From: Caenorhabditis remanei
Lineage: Eukaryota; Nematoda; Chromadorea; Rhabditida; Rhabditidae
Assembly (NCBI RefSeq): GCF_010183535.1
Contig: NC_071331.1
Location: forward strand, 4,650,001 to 4,714,000
DNA length: 64,000 nt
Direction: 5' to 3'
Shown: positions 21,346 through 34,000 of the stretch, one piece after another
How positions within the stretch are numbered: the stretch's first letter is position 1
Layout of the letters: each line of letters begins with the position of its first letter
Translations under genes and position numbers: made by a program
The notes under the pieces: model-generated
Databases searched by the model: none
Told to the model about the DNA's origin: nothing
The model's input: only the letters and a program-made list of their open reading frames with translations

Positions 21346-24102
21346 ATGACTTCCAACTCAACTTTATGGCCAAATACTATCCATTTCAATGAGACTTATA
21401 TGAATTACCGTATCCAATGGAACGGTTGGCCTCAAATATGTGCAATCCTCCCCTGGATTTACATACTTCCAAGTTTTCACGTCATCTGCAAGATATTCTC
21501 AGTCTACATATCGACTAACTGGACCCGACCGGAGCCCGGATTGAATCAACATGTGTTTCTAGTAATTTCGTTATCACAACTCACTGTTTTCATCTTTTTC
21601 TTTTTTGATTGGTTTATGGTTCGACTTCCGTCTACCGGGTTGTTCACTTCATGGTGTGCTTCAATTGAGCCGAATCATTTTTTGAAGTTTATATTCATGA
21701 TGGCATATTACACAAATTATTGCGCGATGATTTTTCCATTTCTGATGCCTGTGGTGAGGTTGGTGGTGGTCTCGTTTCCAAGGAATCATTTTAAGGTGAG
21801 GATGACCCATCCTGGAGGGGGGAAGACCTGGAATAGTAGGTAATCATAGATCTATATTGGCACTGTTGGACCAAAATTGTTTCTACATATAACATAAATT
21901 TTCGGTTTCATTGAAATAACTTATGTGCTTGAAGTTTTCTAAAAGTGATTCGAACTACAGTTTCAATTCGGTCCAGTCAGGTTTGGTCCTACCGCCGACC
22001 GACCGAGCCGACCAAGGTCTGCATTTTGTGCTTGAAAAGTTTTTATTTATCGACGGAAGTTTTTTTCCAAAAATTTCAGAATTTTCCGAAATTCAATTTG
22101 GGTCTAAGCGAATTATTAACATTCAAAAATTAACTAAAAGTACATATAAGCCGTTTTTGAAACAGAACATTTATGACTTGATGGGATTTTTCAAAAAAAA
22201 AAACCGGGGATTCCGATTGTTACCAATGTAGATGAGTGATACATTAGACTAATTGTAAGACTGCTTTTGCAACAAGAATTTTCGGTTTCATTTAATAAAT
22301 TTATGTTCATAAATCCATTGTTTTCGATTACATGTTGGGGATCTAACTTTCACTGTTCCAGTTTTTAACAGTTCTATTGTTGTTTGTTCTATATTGTCAC
22401 AGTTTTGTTTTGTCAAATTCTGTTTTTTCCGAGTTCTAAAGTCAAACACCAACCAAAGACTAAATAATATCATTCAAAACAAAAACTAGAATTATATGCC
22501 TTTTTTGAAACAGAACATTTATGATTATTATGACAATTTGGAAAAAAAACCACCGGTGTTTCCTATTCAAGATGTGTGACAGTTTAGGCCAACATTGTTT
22601 TTGCATCAAGAATTTTCGGTTTCATTTAATAAATTTATGTTCATAAGATTTTCCACAACCAATTTTTCATGGCATTTGCATAGTAAATGTTCCAACAGAG
22701 CCAGGTTTGGAAGCATTGAGGGGTCCATTTTCTGTTCTATTGGTGGTGTCCCTAACCCGAATCACAACAGGCACTAATTAGAGAACAAAAAGAATTGACG
22801 GTTCAGCGTCGCTTTGATGAGATTAAGGACAGCACCGTGATATAAACTCTTTCAAAATGCAAATTTCGGGTTCAAGCTTTTTAGGATTTAATGAAAGTAT
22901 AAAGAAGCTGTGCCCAGTGAAAAATTTCAGTGACTTGAAATATAATTCCTCTCTGTAACAGAAAGCATATGATTTGTCGACATTACGAGCTGAATGAAAT
23001 TATTTTTGAGTAAAAGTTTACTTACGCATTGTTATCGGTACAGATAAGTAACAGTTTATAAGTGGACCTCATGAAACATCTTTCGTTTTCCACTAACTAC
23101 GTTTCCGCGTTACAGGTATTATTTAATCCAGTTTATAAACTAAAACTGTATTCTAAATCTTTTTAAATTTTTTACTTTTTCAAAATACCCATGAACAGAT
23201 CACAAATCCAGCATAACCTAATTCCTTTTATATTCAATTTTCAGATAAACTCAATTCTCCTGCGCGTCAGTGTGCCTCTCATCTGGCTCTACCCCCTCTG
23301 TTTCACCTTTTTCCTTATTCCAGCCGTTGGTGTTTGTCGTCAAATTAGTAGTCCATATCCGTTGGGCGCAATTCATATTTATTATGCAAATGCTGCGTTT
23401 GGGGTAAGTTTCATCCATGAAATAGAAAACATTTTAAAATTTATCCTCAAATGTTTTGTGATCTCGTTGAAACCGGTGATGTCTGATAACTGTGATCATA
23501 GAAAGTGCTTCAAACCTAGCAATTTTTAAAGTAAAGTTATAATTACCACTTTCATAAAATTTTGCAAATGAGAACTCGAAGAACAAATTGAGTCACCGCG
23601 CGCCAAAGACACTCCAGCCCCCAAACTTTCTTTATTTCCAGCTCAGAAATTCATATTTCTACCTCTACAACACTATTGCATGGCTCACACTTGCAATTCT
23701 GGCCAACATTCTTCTATTCCTGAAAGTTGCAAAGGCCAGAGCGCAACTCATCAGTTTTCAAAAAAGTGCAGTGTCTTATAAAGCGGAATTATCGATTACA
23801 ATTACTACTGTAGTTATGATACTTTTCTATGTTATCAATGGAGGCTTTATAGTGAGTTTTATATTTGATAACAGAAAGTTTTTAATTTTTATTTTTATTT
23901 CCAGATAATTTATGTCCTGTACTATGGTACAAGTTCCTATTTCTCATTTTTGGTTATCGTGAAAGCGTTTGCAAACGACGCGGAGACTTGTGTTGTTCCG
24001 TGGATATTCTATTTGACTCATCCGGTATTCAAGAAGAAAGCAATCAGTAGTGACTTGGTATTTTCAACGTGTTCATTCAAGAGACGGATTAATAATAGTT
24101 GA
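21346..24102 (+). CDS. Serpentine chemoreceptor, 7TM, probably class Sru
   Basis: Four exons join in frame, all in phase 0: 21346-21795, 23245-23403, 23642-23851 and 23905-24102, giving 338 residues. Exon 1 encodes an N-glycosylatable start (NST, NET), a first membrane segment (CAILPWIYILPSF), a second (VFLVISLSQLTVFIFFFF) and RLPSTGLFTSWCASIEPNHF before a third. Exon 2 gives the fourth and fifth (VSVPLIWLYPLCFTFFLIPA). Exons 3 and 4 supply the remaining helices and end with PWIFYLTHPVFKKK. The motif pattern (NPHVFLVISLSQ-like, LPSTGLFTSW, IEPNHFLK, LIPAVGVCRQ) is what I recall for the Sru family of nematode chemosensory GPCRs, expected in ciliated sensory neurons; Sru versus a sister class was not tested. 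Intron 1 is 1.45 kb and repeat-bearing. AATAAA at 24305-24310 may end the transcript. Confidence 0.85.
21865..22650. repeat. Three diverged repeats in the Sru-like intron 1
   Basis: AATTTTCGGTTTCATT followed by ATAAATTTATGTTCATA-type sequence occurs at about 21896-21925, 22277-22315 and 22610-22645. Each is preceded by GAAACAGAACATTTATGA- or GTTTTTGCA-type sequence, giving a period of about 340-400 bp. About 22345-22450 is a fragment related to the right arm of the foldback at 32574-33146 (CCGAGTTCTAAA, ACAGTTTTGTTTTGTC). Confidence 0.65.
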
Positions 24103-24289
24103 TATTTTTAAATTTGTTTTGATAATAATGATTGTAAAATCAGAGGATTTTCTTCACTTTTTAAACAGAAAATTTTTTTTAGCATTTTTCCTTCTACAGC
24201 TCGATAATGCGATCATTCATTTCAAAATTTCGAAAAGTGATGGATATAATGGTTTCTTTACATTGAACACTGTCATATTCAATCTCTGA

Positions 24290-25900
24290 ATTTGTAACCG
24301 TTTCAATAAACTTTTAGTTTCACTACAATAACTTTATTGCTTCAATTGTAGAAGCGCGGGATAGTTTTCAATAATGTGAATATATCAGAACATGATTTTG
24401 CCAGAAGTAAAAAATTAAAACTGAGATAAGGTATTAATAAGTGTAAAATGTTGTTGAATTAATTCCACAAGACAGAGCTGAAATTAGTTGTTGGTGTTCA
24501 TAGAGATGAACTCTTCGTCTGTGCACTGTTGAACTAATGCTGTGTTTCCAATTTATCGAAATTCTGAAACAAATTTGATTACTTTATGTTTTTCACGTTT
24601 TTTTCTCGGTTTTAACACTTTTACTTCTAGAATACTGTTCTCGTTTAAACCATCAGCTTTGTTATTTATTTTGCAGATTCACTCAATTTTCTCCGTGTCA
24701 GTCTACCTCGATACTGTGGGAATGATATGAATTATTTTGAAAAGAAGTGTAAAGAATGCTTGATGTAGTAGTTGCTTTACATCATATTCATAGTTGTCAA
24801 GGCCCGGGCCTTGACAACTTTGGTCATATTTAATCTCTGAAACAGTGATAACTGTTTCAGTGAATTTAAAATTTTAAAACTGTTTCAGTGAATTTATATG
24901 TTTTACTATATTTTTGTTTCCATAGTAACGTTTCAACAAAAAAGCGTGAAATGCTATAAGTTGATTTAAAAACTCCACTGTTTCATAAGTTATGTTTCCA
25001 CGAGTAATTGCAAATGTGGGGATTTGTGAATAAGTTCTGACTTATTTAAAATTTGCCCTTTCTTGGAAAATTGTCAAATCATGGATTTGATTTCTTGATC
25101 TTTAGATGACTCAATTGTAGAAGCTCGTTCGCAATTGTGTTAATATATCAGGACATGATTTTGCTTGAAGTTATCAAATTTAAACTGGGATAAGGTAATA
25201 ATAAGTTTAAAATGTTATTGAAATAAATCCTCATGACAGGACTGAAATTAGTTTGTAGTGTTCATTGAGATGAACTATTCTTCTGTGCACTGTTGAACTA
25301 ATGCTGTGCCTCTAATTTATCGAAATTCTGAAACAAATTTGATTAGATTACGTTTTTTCAACGTTTTTCTCTGTTTTAACATTTTTATTTATAGAATAAT
25401 AGTTTCGCTATATCGAACATTGTCTTACTCGAACACTGAAAATGTGACTGTTTCAATATATTTATATTTTTACTATATTTTTGCCTCCATAATGGTGAAC
25501 TGCTAGGTTCGATTTTGTTCAAATCTATTAATAAGTTCAAAATGTTATTGAAATGAATCCTTAAGACAAGGCGGAAATTATTTGTATAGCTTGTAGTGTT
25601 CATTGAGATGAATTATCCAGTATGTCCACTGTTTAGCTAGTGCTGCGCCTCAAATATATCGAAATTCTGATTTTAACATTTTTTCTTCTTGAATACAGTT
25701 TTCGTTTGAAGCAATAACTCTTCTTGTTTTGAAGATTCACTAAATATTCTCCGTGTCATCTCAAAATATCTCAAAATTATGGGAACGATACATATAAAAT
25801 GTTTCGAAAATAAAGAAGAATTCTCACCGCAATCGTTTCAATATCTGAAACCGTGACTGTTTCAGTGAATTTATATTTCATACTATATTGTTGTTTTCAT
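24290..25900 (+). pseudogene. Decayed tandem copies of the Sru-like gene 3' region and exon 2
   Basis: At about 24674-24725 the sequence CAGATTCACTCAATTTTCTC followed by CGTGTCAGT parallels the exon 2 start of the intact receptor (CAGATAAACTCAATTCTCCT, GCGTCAGTG). A weaker copy lies at about 25733-25770. Surrounding blocks such as CTAATGCTGTG, TTTATCGAAATTCTGAAACA and CAAATTTGATTA repeat at about 24534, 25292 and 25635 with a roughly 750 and 350 bp spacing. No frame survives, so these are relics of unequal duplication. Confidence 0.6.
24789..24822. mobile_element. 34-bp palindromic remnant of the GGCCCGG MITE family
   Basis: Reads CATAGTTGTCAAGGCCCGGG and returns as CCTTGACAACTTTG, so only the two ends of the element remain, fused at the centre. 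Flanks ATCATATT (24781-24788) and GTCATATT (24823-24830) match at 7 of 8 bases. Confidence 0.8.
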
Positions 25901-26129
25901 AGTAACATCGAGGCTCTCTATTATCACATGCAACATTTGAAATGCTGTTCTTTGATTTAAAAACACCGCTGTTCCATAAGTTATGTTTCCACGAGTAATT
26001 GCAAATGTGGAGATTGACGACACAATTTCAATTGAAAAAAAACAAAAAATTCTCAGACAGGTTTGAACAGAATCGAACCTAGCAGTCACCGTTTCTAGTA
26101 ATTCGTATCTCTGGTCTGAGAAAATCGAA

Positions 26130-27100
26130 ACGTATTCGAACTTTTAAACAAGAATAGTTACTGTTACGGTAAACTAATGAAATTTGGTTATTGTGTTGTA
26201 ACTAGTAAAGAAAGTATAAGTTCCCTTACTAATTACAAATCAGGCAGGGCAGATTAACAGGGTGAGAGAGTATGAAAGATGAGAGGAATAGAGAGGAGAG
26301 AAATACGAGGAGAGACCGAACGGAAGGAATAACGAGAGGGAGACAAGGAGGACATACCGAGGAGTTGACGAGGACAGAACTACACAAAATGCGTAGCTCA
26401 AAATACATTTTCCTGTGGACACTGTGCTAGAACTTCCTGAGAAACAATGATCACAATCAAGTAACTTTCTGTCTTCTTCATTCATTTCTGAAACACGTTA
26501 TAGTTGAGTGAAATTGTATAAAACTAGCGGGTTGGGTCCGAACTGAAACCAATAAAGATGGGAAGAGTACATCAACAACAATATTTATTTAGTTCGAACT
26601 CTCAAATAAGAGTAAATACTGTTACGGTAAACTAATGAACTCTGGTTATTGACTTAATTATGATTTCGACAGAGACACCACTGATTCTCCTCACTGTTAC
26701 ATGTAAAACGGTTGTGTCCGAATCACTTTCATAGTGTCGACATTATTTCTTGAAATAATGAAAATGTAAGGAATCCGGCCCCTCAATCAGAATTAGCTCT
26801 TGCTGGTACCTCAAATAAATTGGAACATCATAAAAAATAAGTGCGTGTTGTCAACTTCTGGATAATCGACCCCTGCTCCGAAGTGTGGTCAAACAACATT
26901 ACCCTGAAACTGTGAAAATTGATAAACTGCTAGAAATAATAAAAAATTAAAGATTTTAAGAAATCTTATATGGTAACCCGATTCACAATCAAGTAACTTC
27001 ATGTCATCTGAAATGTAACATTTCTGAAAAAAGTTCTATGAAGTTGAGTAAAATTATATTAAACTAGCGGATTGATACCCAAAAGAAAACGAAAAAGTTG
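26130..27100. repeat. Tandem duplication with purine-rich tract
   Basis: About 26140-26195 and 26600-26650 share ACTGTTACGGTAAACTAATGAA. About 26450-26530 and 26985-27070 share CACAATCAAGTAACTT, GTTGAGT and AAACTAGCGG, giving a unit of about 470-530 bp. Between them, 26255-26370 is a nearly pure G/A strand (GAGAGG-type repeats). No coding potential is evident; the rest to 27489 is also without a supported gene. Confidence 0.6.
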
Positions 27101-27489
27101 GAAAGAATTGAGAAATAAAGAAACTAAGGAACAGTGAATCATCGAACATGAAATAATGATGAAATCCAATGAGTTCCGATAGTGGTAGTGTTGGTAATAG
27201 TCTCCAATTTTTCACATGAATTTTGCAGTTTCACGTTGTCTTTTTTAATTTTTTGGAGACATGTTCCTATATTGCAGTGTTTACTTTCACATGTCTCATC
27301 TACTGAAAAAATTTATGTATTACCTACTGCAGCAATGAAAACTCATCTGTTACTAGAAACTGATAACCCATGAGATGAAAGTGAAATGAGATGAAACTAT
27401 GAATTTTGTTCAGAAAATCAAAGAAACTAACTGAGAACGTCAACATCAAAGCTCCATTTTCTCAAACCTTAGAAAGTGGTCTCCTTTTA

Positions 27490-27621
27490 TTATCGAAATA
27501 AAAAAGTTCCGACATTTTTTCCTCGTCGGTGTTTGCGGACTCAAGCCAAAATTATCAAATTTTGGCTTGAGTCCGCAAACACCGAGGGGGAAAAAATGTC
27601 GGAACTTTTTTGTTGCGACAA
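27490..27621. mobile_element. Near-perfect 132-bp palindrome, probable MITE
   Basis: Arms TT(A/G)TCG(A/C)AA(T/C)AAAAAAGTT continue through CCGACATTTTTTCC and GGTGTTTGCGGACTCAAGCC to an AT-rich centre near 27555. The inner about 55 bp per arm are almost identical, so the transcript would be a long hairpin. No target duplication was identified. Confidence 0.75.
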
Positions 27622-27714
27622 TACTGGAATAAAGAAAAAAACAACAGGCAATTGAAACTCAGAAGTTGGTCTCAAAAGCGGAGACATGTTTTCTGGTAGA
27701 TATTTGGAATCACT

Positions 27715-29388
27715 ATATAACGCATTCTCTGTAAGACTCGAGCATCGTCATAGTACATAGGGGCCTAGAGTCTGTGAAGAAGTTAGGGCTTGCATTTTTA
27801 TACAAACTTGTATTATGGGCCTCTAGTAACCCATATCCACAATATTGGCTCCCGGCTCGCAGGTACGGTAGTACGGTAGGTGCTCAAAGGTGCAAAAATG
27901 AAATTTTTTCTGTTATGTCGTAGAAAGCTGACATTTTTACCATGTTTTATAGGTGTAAAATAAAGTATTTCCACAAAGTTTCAAAACATGATTCAAAAAA
28001 TTTCCCGAGTTGTAAGATAAAATCATCAATTTTTAAAGAATTTTTGGATTAAATTGAAAAAAAAGTGCCATTTTTGAAATAACATGTCTGAGTATTTTTT
28101 TGTTTTAAATGAACCACTTAAAGTCCTTTTCGAAAAATTAGACAACGCCCTATATCATCGATTCCCAACAGTTGAAAAGTGACAAAGTTGAAAACTAAAA
28201 AAATCGAATTTTCGAATTTTTTATTTTTCTTTTCACAAATGAATAGTCCATGTTTTTTTGAGTATTTTTTGTATTGACACTTTTAATTTTTCTTCACATT
28301 GTCATACTAAAAAATTACAATTTTTGAAAAAAAAATTTTTTTGATGATTTTTTTTTTGAAATTTTTTTTTTTCAAAAAAGTATAAAACTGATAATTTATT
28401 GCAAAATTATTTCTTTTAATTTCAGAAACTATTGTTTTAACTCAATTTAGGTGTTTTCATAACAACTACGGATAAGAGAAACTCGAATCACAACGACCCC
28501 GAATCACCAAAAAATTTTGGAATTTGTTGATTTGTTTATTTGAAAAAAAGAACCAAATTTGAAGAAAGCATATAAGGTTCAAATCTGTCGTTGGTTGTCT
28601 TGTTTAGTTTAATTAATAGCGTTTTGGAAATCACTATTTCCTCCGCTGTTCTCATCATACACCTCCTCCGAGTCAACAAATTTTTTCCATCTCTACCGAT
28701 CGGTGCACCGAGCCGTCCGCCAAAAAAGAAAGTGAACAAAAGTCAAAGATAAATCGGGAAAAAAATGAAACATCGTGAATAAAAAAAATAATAAAGAAAC
28801 ACTTTTAATATTCGAACTCCCAATCGCACAGAGCAGTTCTGATTCGGGGTCGTTGTGATTCGAGTTGCTCTTATCCGTAGTTGTTATGAAAACACCTAAA
28901 TTGAGTTAAAACAATAGTTTCTGAAATTAAAAAAAATAATTTTTCAACTAAATAATTTCAACTGTTGGGAATCGATGATATAGGGCGTTGTCTAGTTTTT
29001 CGAAAAGGACTTTAAGTGGTTCATTTAAAACAAAAAAATACTCAGACATGTTATTTCAAAAATGGCACTTTTTTTTCAATTTAATCCAAAAATTCTTTAA
29101 AAATTGATGATTTTATCTTACAACTCGGGAAATTTTTTGAACCATGTTTCGAAACTTTGTGGAAATACTTTATTTCACACCTATGAAACATGGTAAAAAT
29201 TTCAGCTTTCTACGACATAACAGAAAAAATTTCATTTTTGCACCTTTGAGCACCTACCGTACTACCGTGCCTGCGAGCCGGGAGCCAATATTGTGGATAT
29301 GGGTTACTAGAGGCACATAATACATGTTTGTATAAAAATCTGTCCCTAGGGCACACGTTGCTCGAGTCTTACAGAGAACGCGTTATAT
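27715..29388. mobile_element. Large foldback element, 1.67 kb, arms about 750 bp
   Basis: The left arm (27715 to about 28510) returns inverted in about 28835-29388. Inverted pairs include ATATAACGC at both ends, GTAAGACTCGAGC, CTAGTAACCCATATCCACAA, GGTAGTACGGTAGGTGCTC and, innermost, CGAATCACAACGACCCCGAA. The approximately 330 bp loop (28510-28835) has no recognised gene. TCACT flanks both ends (27710-27714 and 29389-29393). The superfamily is not assigned. Confidence 0.82.
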
Positions 29389-29533
29389 TCACTATTCTCT
29401 GTTTCTCATATGTCATGTTTCATCTGTTTTAATGAAACAAACAACGAAGCAAGTGATAGAAAACTATATTTTCATTTATTATTATTATGAGAAACAGATA
29501 AAAATATTAATGAAGTTTAGATCCCATTTATAG

Positions 29534-30976
29534 TCAAAATTGGTAGTTGGAGTTTTGAGTGAAATCGAGAGTCATATTATTATTATCCCACGATGACTTA
29601 TTGGATGGTCCAGTAGGCCGAGTGAGGATTCCTTGGTGTTCCACTTGTTCCATATTGTGGTGGACGGCTCTGCATGGAATTGGTTGCGATTGACATGGAA
29701 TGAGCAAATTATTGGTAGCCATGGATGCTTGATCAAGTGGTCTACAATCATTCATTGAGTACTGAGGTGCTCCGTTGCTTACAGTTGCTGAGGAAAAAGC
29801 AAAAGTAGGAACACCGGGAGTCACGTTGTAATTCAAAAAATTCGGAGCATAATGTGCGACTGTGGAGGTTGAAGGTCCATGAGTCAACAATGATTCCAGA
29901 TTAGAGTTCCCATTACTTTGAGGAACGCCCATTGTGGATACGGTAGCCTGATAACACTCCGAATCCTCCTTTGCAACTATTGGTGAGTGGGACGATGTCA
30001 TTGTGTTGTCCGCCAAGGAGATTCCAGAATTGTCTTCTGATTCCTTAAAATCACGTTTCCTATTTTTCATCAAATTCTCCTTAAAGTCAACTCTAGCAAA
30101 TTTGTTTTTTGCTGTTTTCCAGTTTACCACAGCGGTGTTCTGAAAAAAAATGCTATGCCATTTAGCAAGAGAACAAGGAAATGATACCTTCACACAAGTG
30201 ACTGCAACAAACTGTGTTACCTCGATTTCGAATGATTTGGGGAACTGTCTAGAGGCAATTTCAGATTCCTGGGAATAGATACTGAGGACTGGAATATAGC
30301 GGCAGCGAGTGTTGATAAGAAGTCCTTCCTGTCTTTTCTCCTCAGTCTCTGTCACTATTCTGGTTCTTTTCTTTTCAGAATAGATTTTAGCTGTCTTGAA
30401 GAATACTCCCTGTTCCATCCATACGCTTCCTTTACAAGTATCCGAAAATATCTCATTGCTCTCCCAAGACGCCTTCACCTTGATTTTACTTTCTTCCCAA
30501 CCCCCCTCATTGCGTTTCAAGATATTGCTGTTGAGTCGCTTGAGTTTTAGGCCAAATGTGTAGTTTTCGTGTGTATTGAGACCAGTGACCAGGTAGTTGA
30601 GTTGTGGGAAGAGCATTCTGTAAAAGGATAATTAAGAAAAATGATATTTATAGGAAAATTACCTTCCGACTGATAGAACTAGCATCTCGTTGCGCAATTT
30701 ATGAAGCTCCTTCCACTCTTTTTCATCTTTCAGCGTTACTCTGATATTGTCAGAATTGTCGATAACCGTTTGGGGTTGAGGCGGCAGTTGTGGTCGCTGG
30801 AATTCATGGGCTGGTCCTTGTTGGCTCCAGTGATGACTGACTGCGTGTGGTTGTGTATTCAGGAAGGCATTCTGGGGGTATCCATACTGTCCGTTATTCC
30901 ACATCACGTGTTGATTCATCCGCATTTGATCCGTCAAGCCTTCTGATGGGTACTGAGGAAAGGGATTGGGGTACAT
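29534..30976 (-). CDS. Divergent T-box transcription factor
   Basis: Three minus-strand exons join in frame: 30976-30663, 30617-30188 and 30139-29534, giving 449 residues. The ATG lies two bases behind TTTTCAG|AA, typical of SL1 trans-splicing. A Q/P/N-rich N-terminus precedes a T-box domain at about residues 80-264. Its core landmarks are VTLKDEKEW, EMLVLSVGRMLFP (the GRRMFP motif), YLVTGLNTHENYTFGLKLKR, KGSVWMEQGVFFKTAKIY, CRYIPVLSIY, and FEIEVTQFVAVTCVKNTAV then KNKFAR (the TQFIAVTAYQN...NPFAK motif). T-box proteins bind DNA and regulate development. This one departs from consensus at several positions, like the rapidly evolving nematode-specific tbx genes. The C-terminal 185 residues are S/T/N/Q-rich and probably regulatory. 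AATAAA on the minus strand near 29475 follows the stop. Confidence 0.93.
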
Positions 30977-32405
30977 TTCTGAAAATAAAAAATAGCCTTA
31001 AAATCAAATTACTGAAAATCGGTTTCAATAAGAACACAAAGAAATAAAAGTGAAGCAGAGATAATATGGAAATGGTATCTAAGCACAAACTAATAAAATG
31101 GAAGGGGATCTAGAAAAACCAACTCATCGTCCACTACAAGAAAAAACGGGGGCTAATAACAAAAAAACAGTCTGACCAGCAGGATTAGGATGTGTTGTGG
31201 GAGTAGCCTACCTCTGACACGTCCACAATATTTAAGACAAGATGGATACTGTAAGATAGCAATGATTCAGGGATACTGTACCCTAACTATGCTGCTAACT
31301 GTATACCCAAGAGTATACCTGATCAGTTATGGCTGGCAAGTGGAAAAAATTAGGTACTCTGGGAAGTATACTGTATCCTTGTACATATTTTATGTTACGG
31401 GTCATAAAAATTATTATACGTATCTTAAATAAGGAAAGAGGAGAGTTTACGAATTGTATCTCACAAATAGCTGTAAGATATCTGGAAATTCTGAAACAGG
31501 AACAGGTATTTCTTCTGAATCATGGCGGGAATTTTCATGCTGGTGTGTATCACGGAACTGACTTCAATCTGCTGATTAAAAAAATTGTTCCTGTAGCTGG
31601 TGGTGGGTAATAATGTGTTGCTAAATGATAGAAAACAGTGTAAGAACATTAAAAATATATGTTTTCCATGAAAAGAGTGTAACGGATTTAGTTACTTTCT
31701 GAGATAGTGCCAGCAGATACAATTTTTTTTCTGTTTCAGAAAACTCTCGATTACCTCGCAATGTACATATTATTGATTCACAGGATTTGAATAGTCAAAA
31801 CTTTTTCTCGCTTGTTTGCTGATCAATCTGCTATTAACACCTTTGTTTCAGATTATTCATATTTTAACTGATGCCTAGCTGAGTTTCTCAAAAATGCACA
31901 ACACCGTAAAACTCAGTATATAAAATGTACGCTTTAAATTTGAAGAAATTATGTTTCAACAGTTTGATTTATTGGAATCTTCTGGGAAAGTAGTGAAATC
32001 CAAAATGTTCTTATTCAGAACTACACAATAAAATATGAACCTGTTTCAAGAAATTTTGAATTTCCAAAAAAAAATAACCGTTTCAATATGATCATTTTCT
32101 CTTTGAACTGAAAATGTATTCAGTGGTGGCGTTGTCCGAGCACTAATTTTCAATAAAATCTTATTAATGAAACGTGAACAATGTTAAAAAGAATTTCTAT
32201 CAGTATCTGTGCAAAATATAATCATAACATGGTCGTGAAACTCGATTTTGAAATAAAACTTGATAAAAATCGTTCACGCGATGTAACATTCAGTTGAAAC
32301 TATTTTCATGAAACAGTAGAAAAACACTCGTGGTAGAGACTACAGAAAATTGTTTTTCTATGTTTCAAAAACTTAATTTCCAATCACATCCATGAAAGTT
32401 TTTGC
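30977..32405. other. Intergenic stretch upstream of the T-box gene
   Basis: No gene supported; frames at 31190-31610 lack start, splice or domain support. About 31310-31500 has relatives at about 34085-34240 (GTATACCTGATC, CTGTATCCTTGTA, AGATATCTGGAA), so it is a dispersed or duplicated sequence. TGAAACAG motifs recur. Confidence 0.4.
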
Positions 32406-32413
32406 GTACAGCT

Positions 32414-32522
32414 CAGAGTTGAGCGGAATTCTGCTTTCCGCCTTCCCCATTCCGTCAAAAAAAAATTTCACTTCCGCCTTCCGCATTCCGCCATTTCAAA
32501 AACCGCATTCCGCTCAACTCTG
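32414..32522. mobile_element. hAT-like MITE of the CAGAGTTG family, 109 bp
   Basis: Inverted ends CAGAGTTGAGCGGAATTC and complement, with CCGCCTTCCGCATTCCG repeats between. Flanks GTACAGCT (32406-32413) and GTACAGTT (32523-32530) match at 7 of 8 bases. Confidence 0.87.
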
Positions 32523-32573
32523 GTACAGTTCCGTTATTCCTGGCATTGCAGGAGATCTAATTTATTATGAAAT

Positions 32574-33146
32574 GGGGGTATTTGAGTTTAGAACTCGGAA
32601 GAATAGAACTGAGACAAAATAAAACTGTGAAAATATAGAACAGGAAAAAACAGAACTGTTACAAAGTGGAACAGTGAAAGTTAGAACTGCTACAAAATAG
32701 AACTCCACGAAATAGAACTGAACACAATGGAACTGTTACAAAATAGAACTGCTACAAAATAGAACTCTACCACTGGTTTTGAAAATGCTTATTGGGCTTA
32801 TCTAATATAATTTTATACAGTTTTTTGTTGACTATTAAATAGACAAAGACTTTATCTTCATAAAATAAGTGTTTTTAGTCGATTTTTCTCCTCGAAAATT
32901 GGTTATAATTCGTCTTAAAAGTCACGAATGCAAACGCGCTCCATTCGAACTAGAGTTCTATTTTGTAACAGTTCTATTTTGTAGCAGTTCCATTGTGTTC
33001 AGGTCTATTTTGTCGAGTTCTGTTTTGTAGCAGTTCCATTTTTTCGTAGTTCCACTTTGTTCAGTTCTATTTTTTCCTGTTCTATATTTTCACAGTTTTA
33101 TTTTGTCGCAGTTCTATTCTTCCGAGTTCTAAACTCAAATACCCCC
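32574..33146. mobile_element. Foldback element with AGAACTG repeats, 573 bp
   Basis: Inverted ends GGGGGTATTTGAGTTTAGAA and complement. Both arms are built of AATAGAACTGNNACAAA-type short repeats in opposite orientation, with about 180 bp of AT-rich centre. Flanks TATGAAAT (32566-32573) and TATGGAAT (33147-33154) match at 7 of 8 bases. A fragment of an arm sits in the Sru-like intron near 22345-22450. Confidence 0.82.
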
Positions 33147-33954
33147 TATGGAATGTGTTTCTCGTTGTGAATAAATCAGGTAGATCAGCTTCTGACGTTT
33201 TTATTGAAAGTTCTTCAAGAACTCAAAAGTGATCTTACTAATTTATCTTTTAACCGTTTCGCAAACTTTACAATTGAAATTTGATAGTGAATTGAAGTAA
33301 TAAAGAGTTTTCTTTTCTTGTCTTACTAAATGAATAGTTCTGTCGGTCCGCCCGACGCTTCTCTCCAAATAACTTCTCTCTGAACAGTTTCAAAACATAT
33401 TTGGGGGTATACACCGTGCGCTTCAATTTTTTGGACCGTGGGTACCAGATTACTGTAGGATTACTGGAGCTACCGTAATGGAGTAAATGGAAAATAGCTT
33501 CAAACTGAAAGAGTGTAAGGACTCGAGTGGTAACAACCAGAAAATTCCAGAAACTTTGAGAAATGATTTTGAATTTTGGCGATATTTCAAATTGTTAGCA
33601 GGAATTCAAATTTTCGAGTTTCAGCGGATTTTTTCCTGTTTCAAATTCAATATTTTTTGAGCAAGTTTTACATTTAACCAATCTTCTACCCACGTTTACC
33701 AAAGTTTTGTTGTTTATCATTATAGTTTCAGTCTTATTGCCATCGTTCATTTATTTTGAGTTAAATTCGTCCAAAATGCTGAAAATGAATCAAATATTTC
33801 AATGTTTCAAATATACTATTCCTTCTGTTAGAATTAGTAGAGACAATAACTTTTCTAGTCGGAAAAATAAAAACAATAGTAACGAAACTGATTTGAAGCT
33901 AGCTTTTTACAATTGAAACCATGATACAGTTTCAAAAACTTTTCTTAGTTTATG

Positions 33955-34000
33955 CAAAATTGAAGACCGGTATGGTGAACCATACCGGTCTTCAATTTTG
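33955..34000. repeat. Perfect 46-bp hairpin
   Basis: Two 21-bp arms (CAAAATTGAAGACCGGTATGG and its exact complement) around a TGAA loop. It is perfect over the whole stem. It could be a minimal MITE or a cruciform or RNA hairpin; no clear target duplication. Confidence 0.9.

Noticed and set aside
31190..31610. Plus-strand frames near 31.3 kb
   Set aside because: They overlap each other, and related DNA at 34.1 kb does not keep either frame; treated as repeated non-coding sequence.
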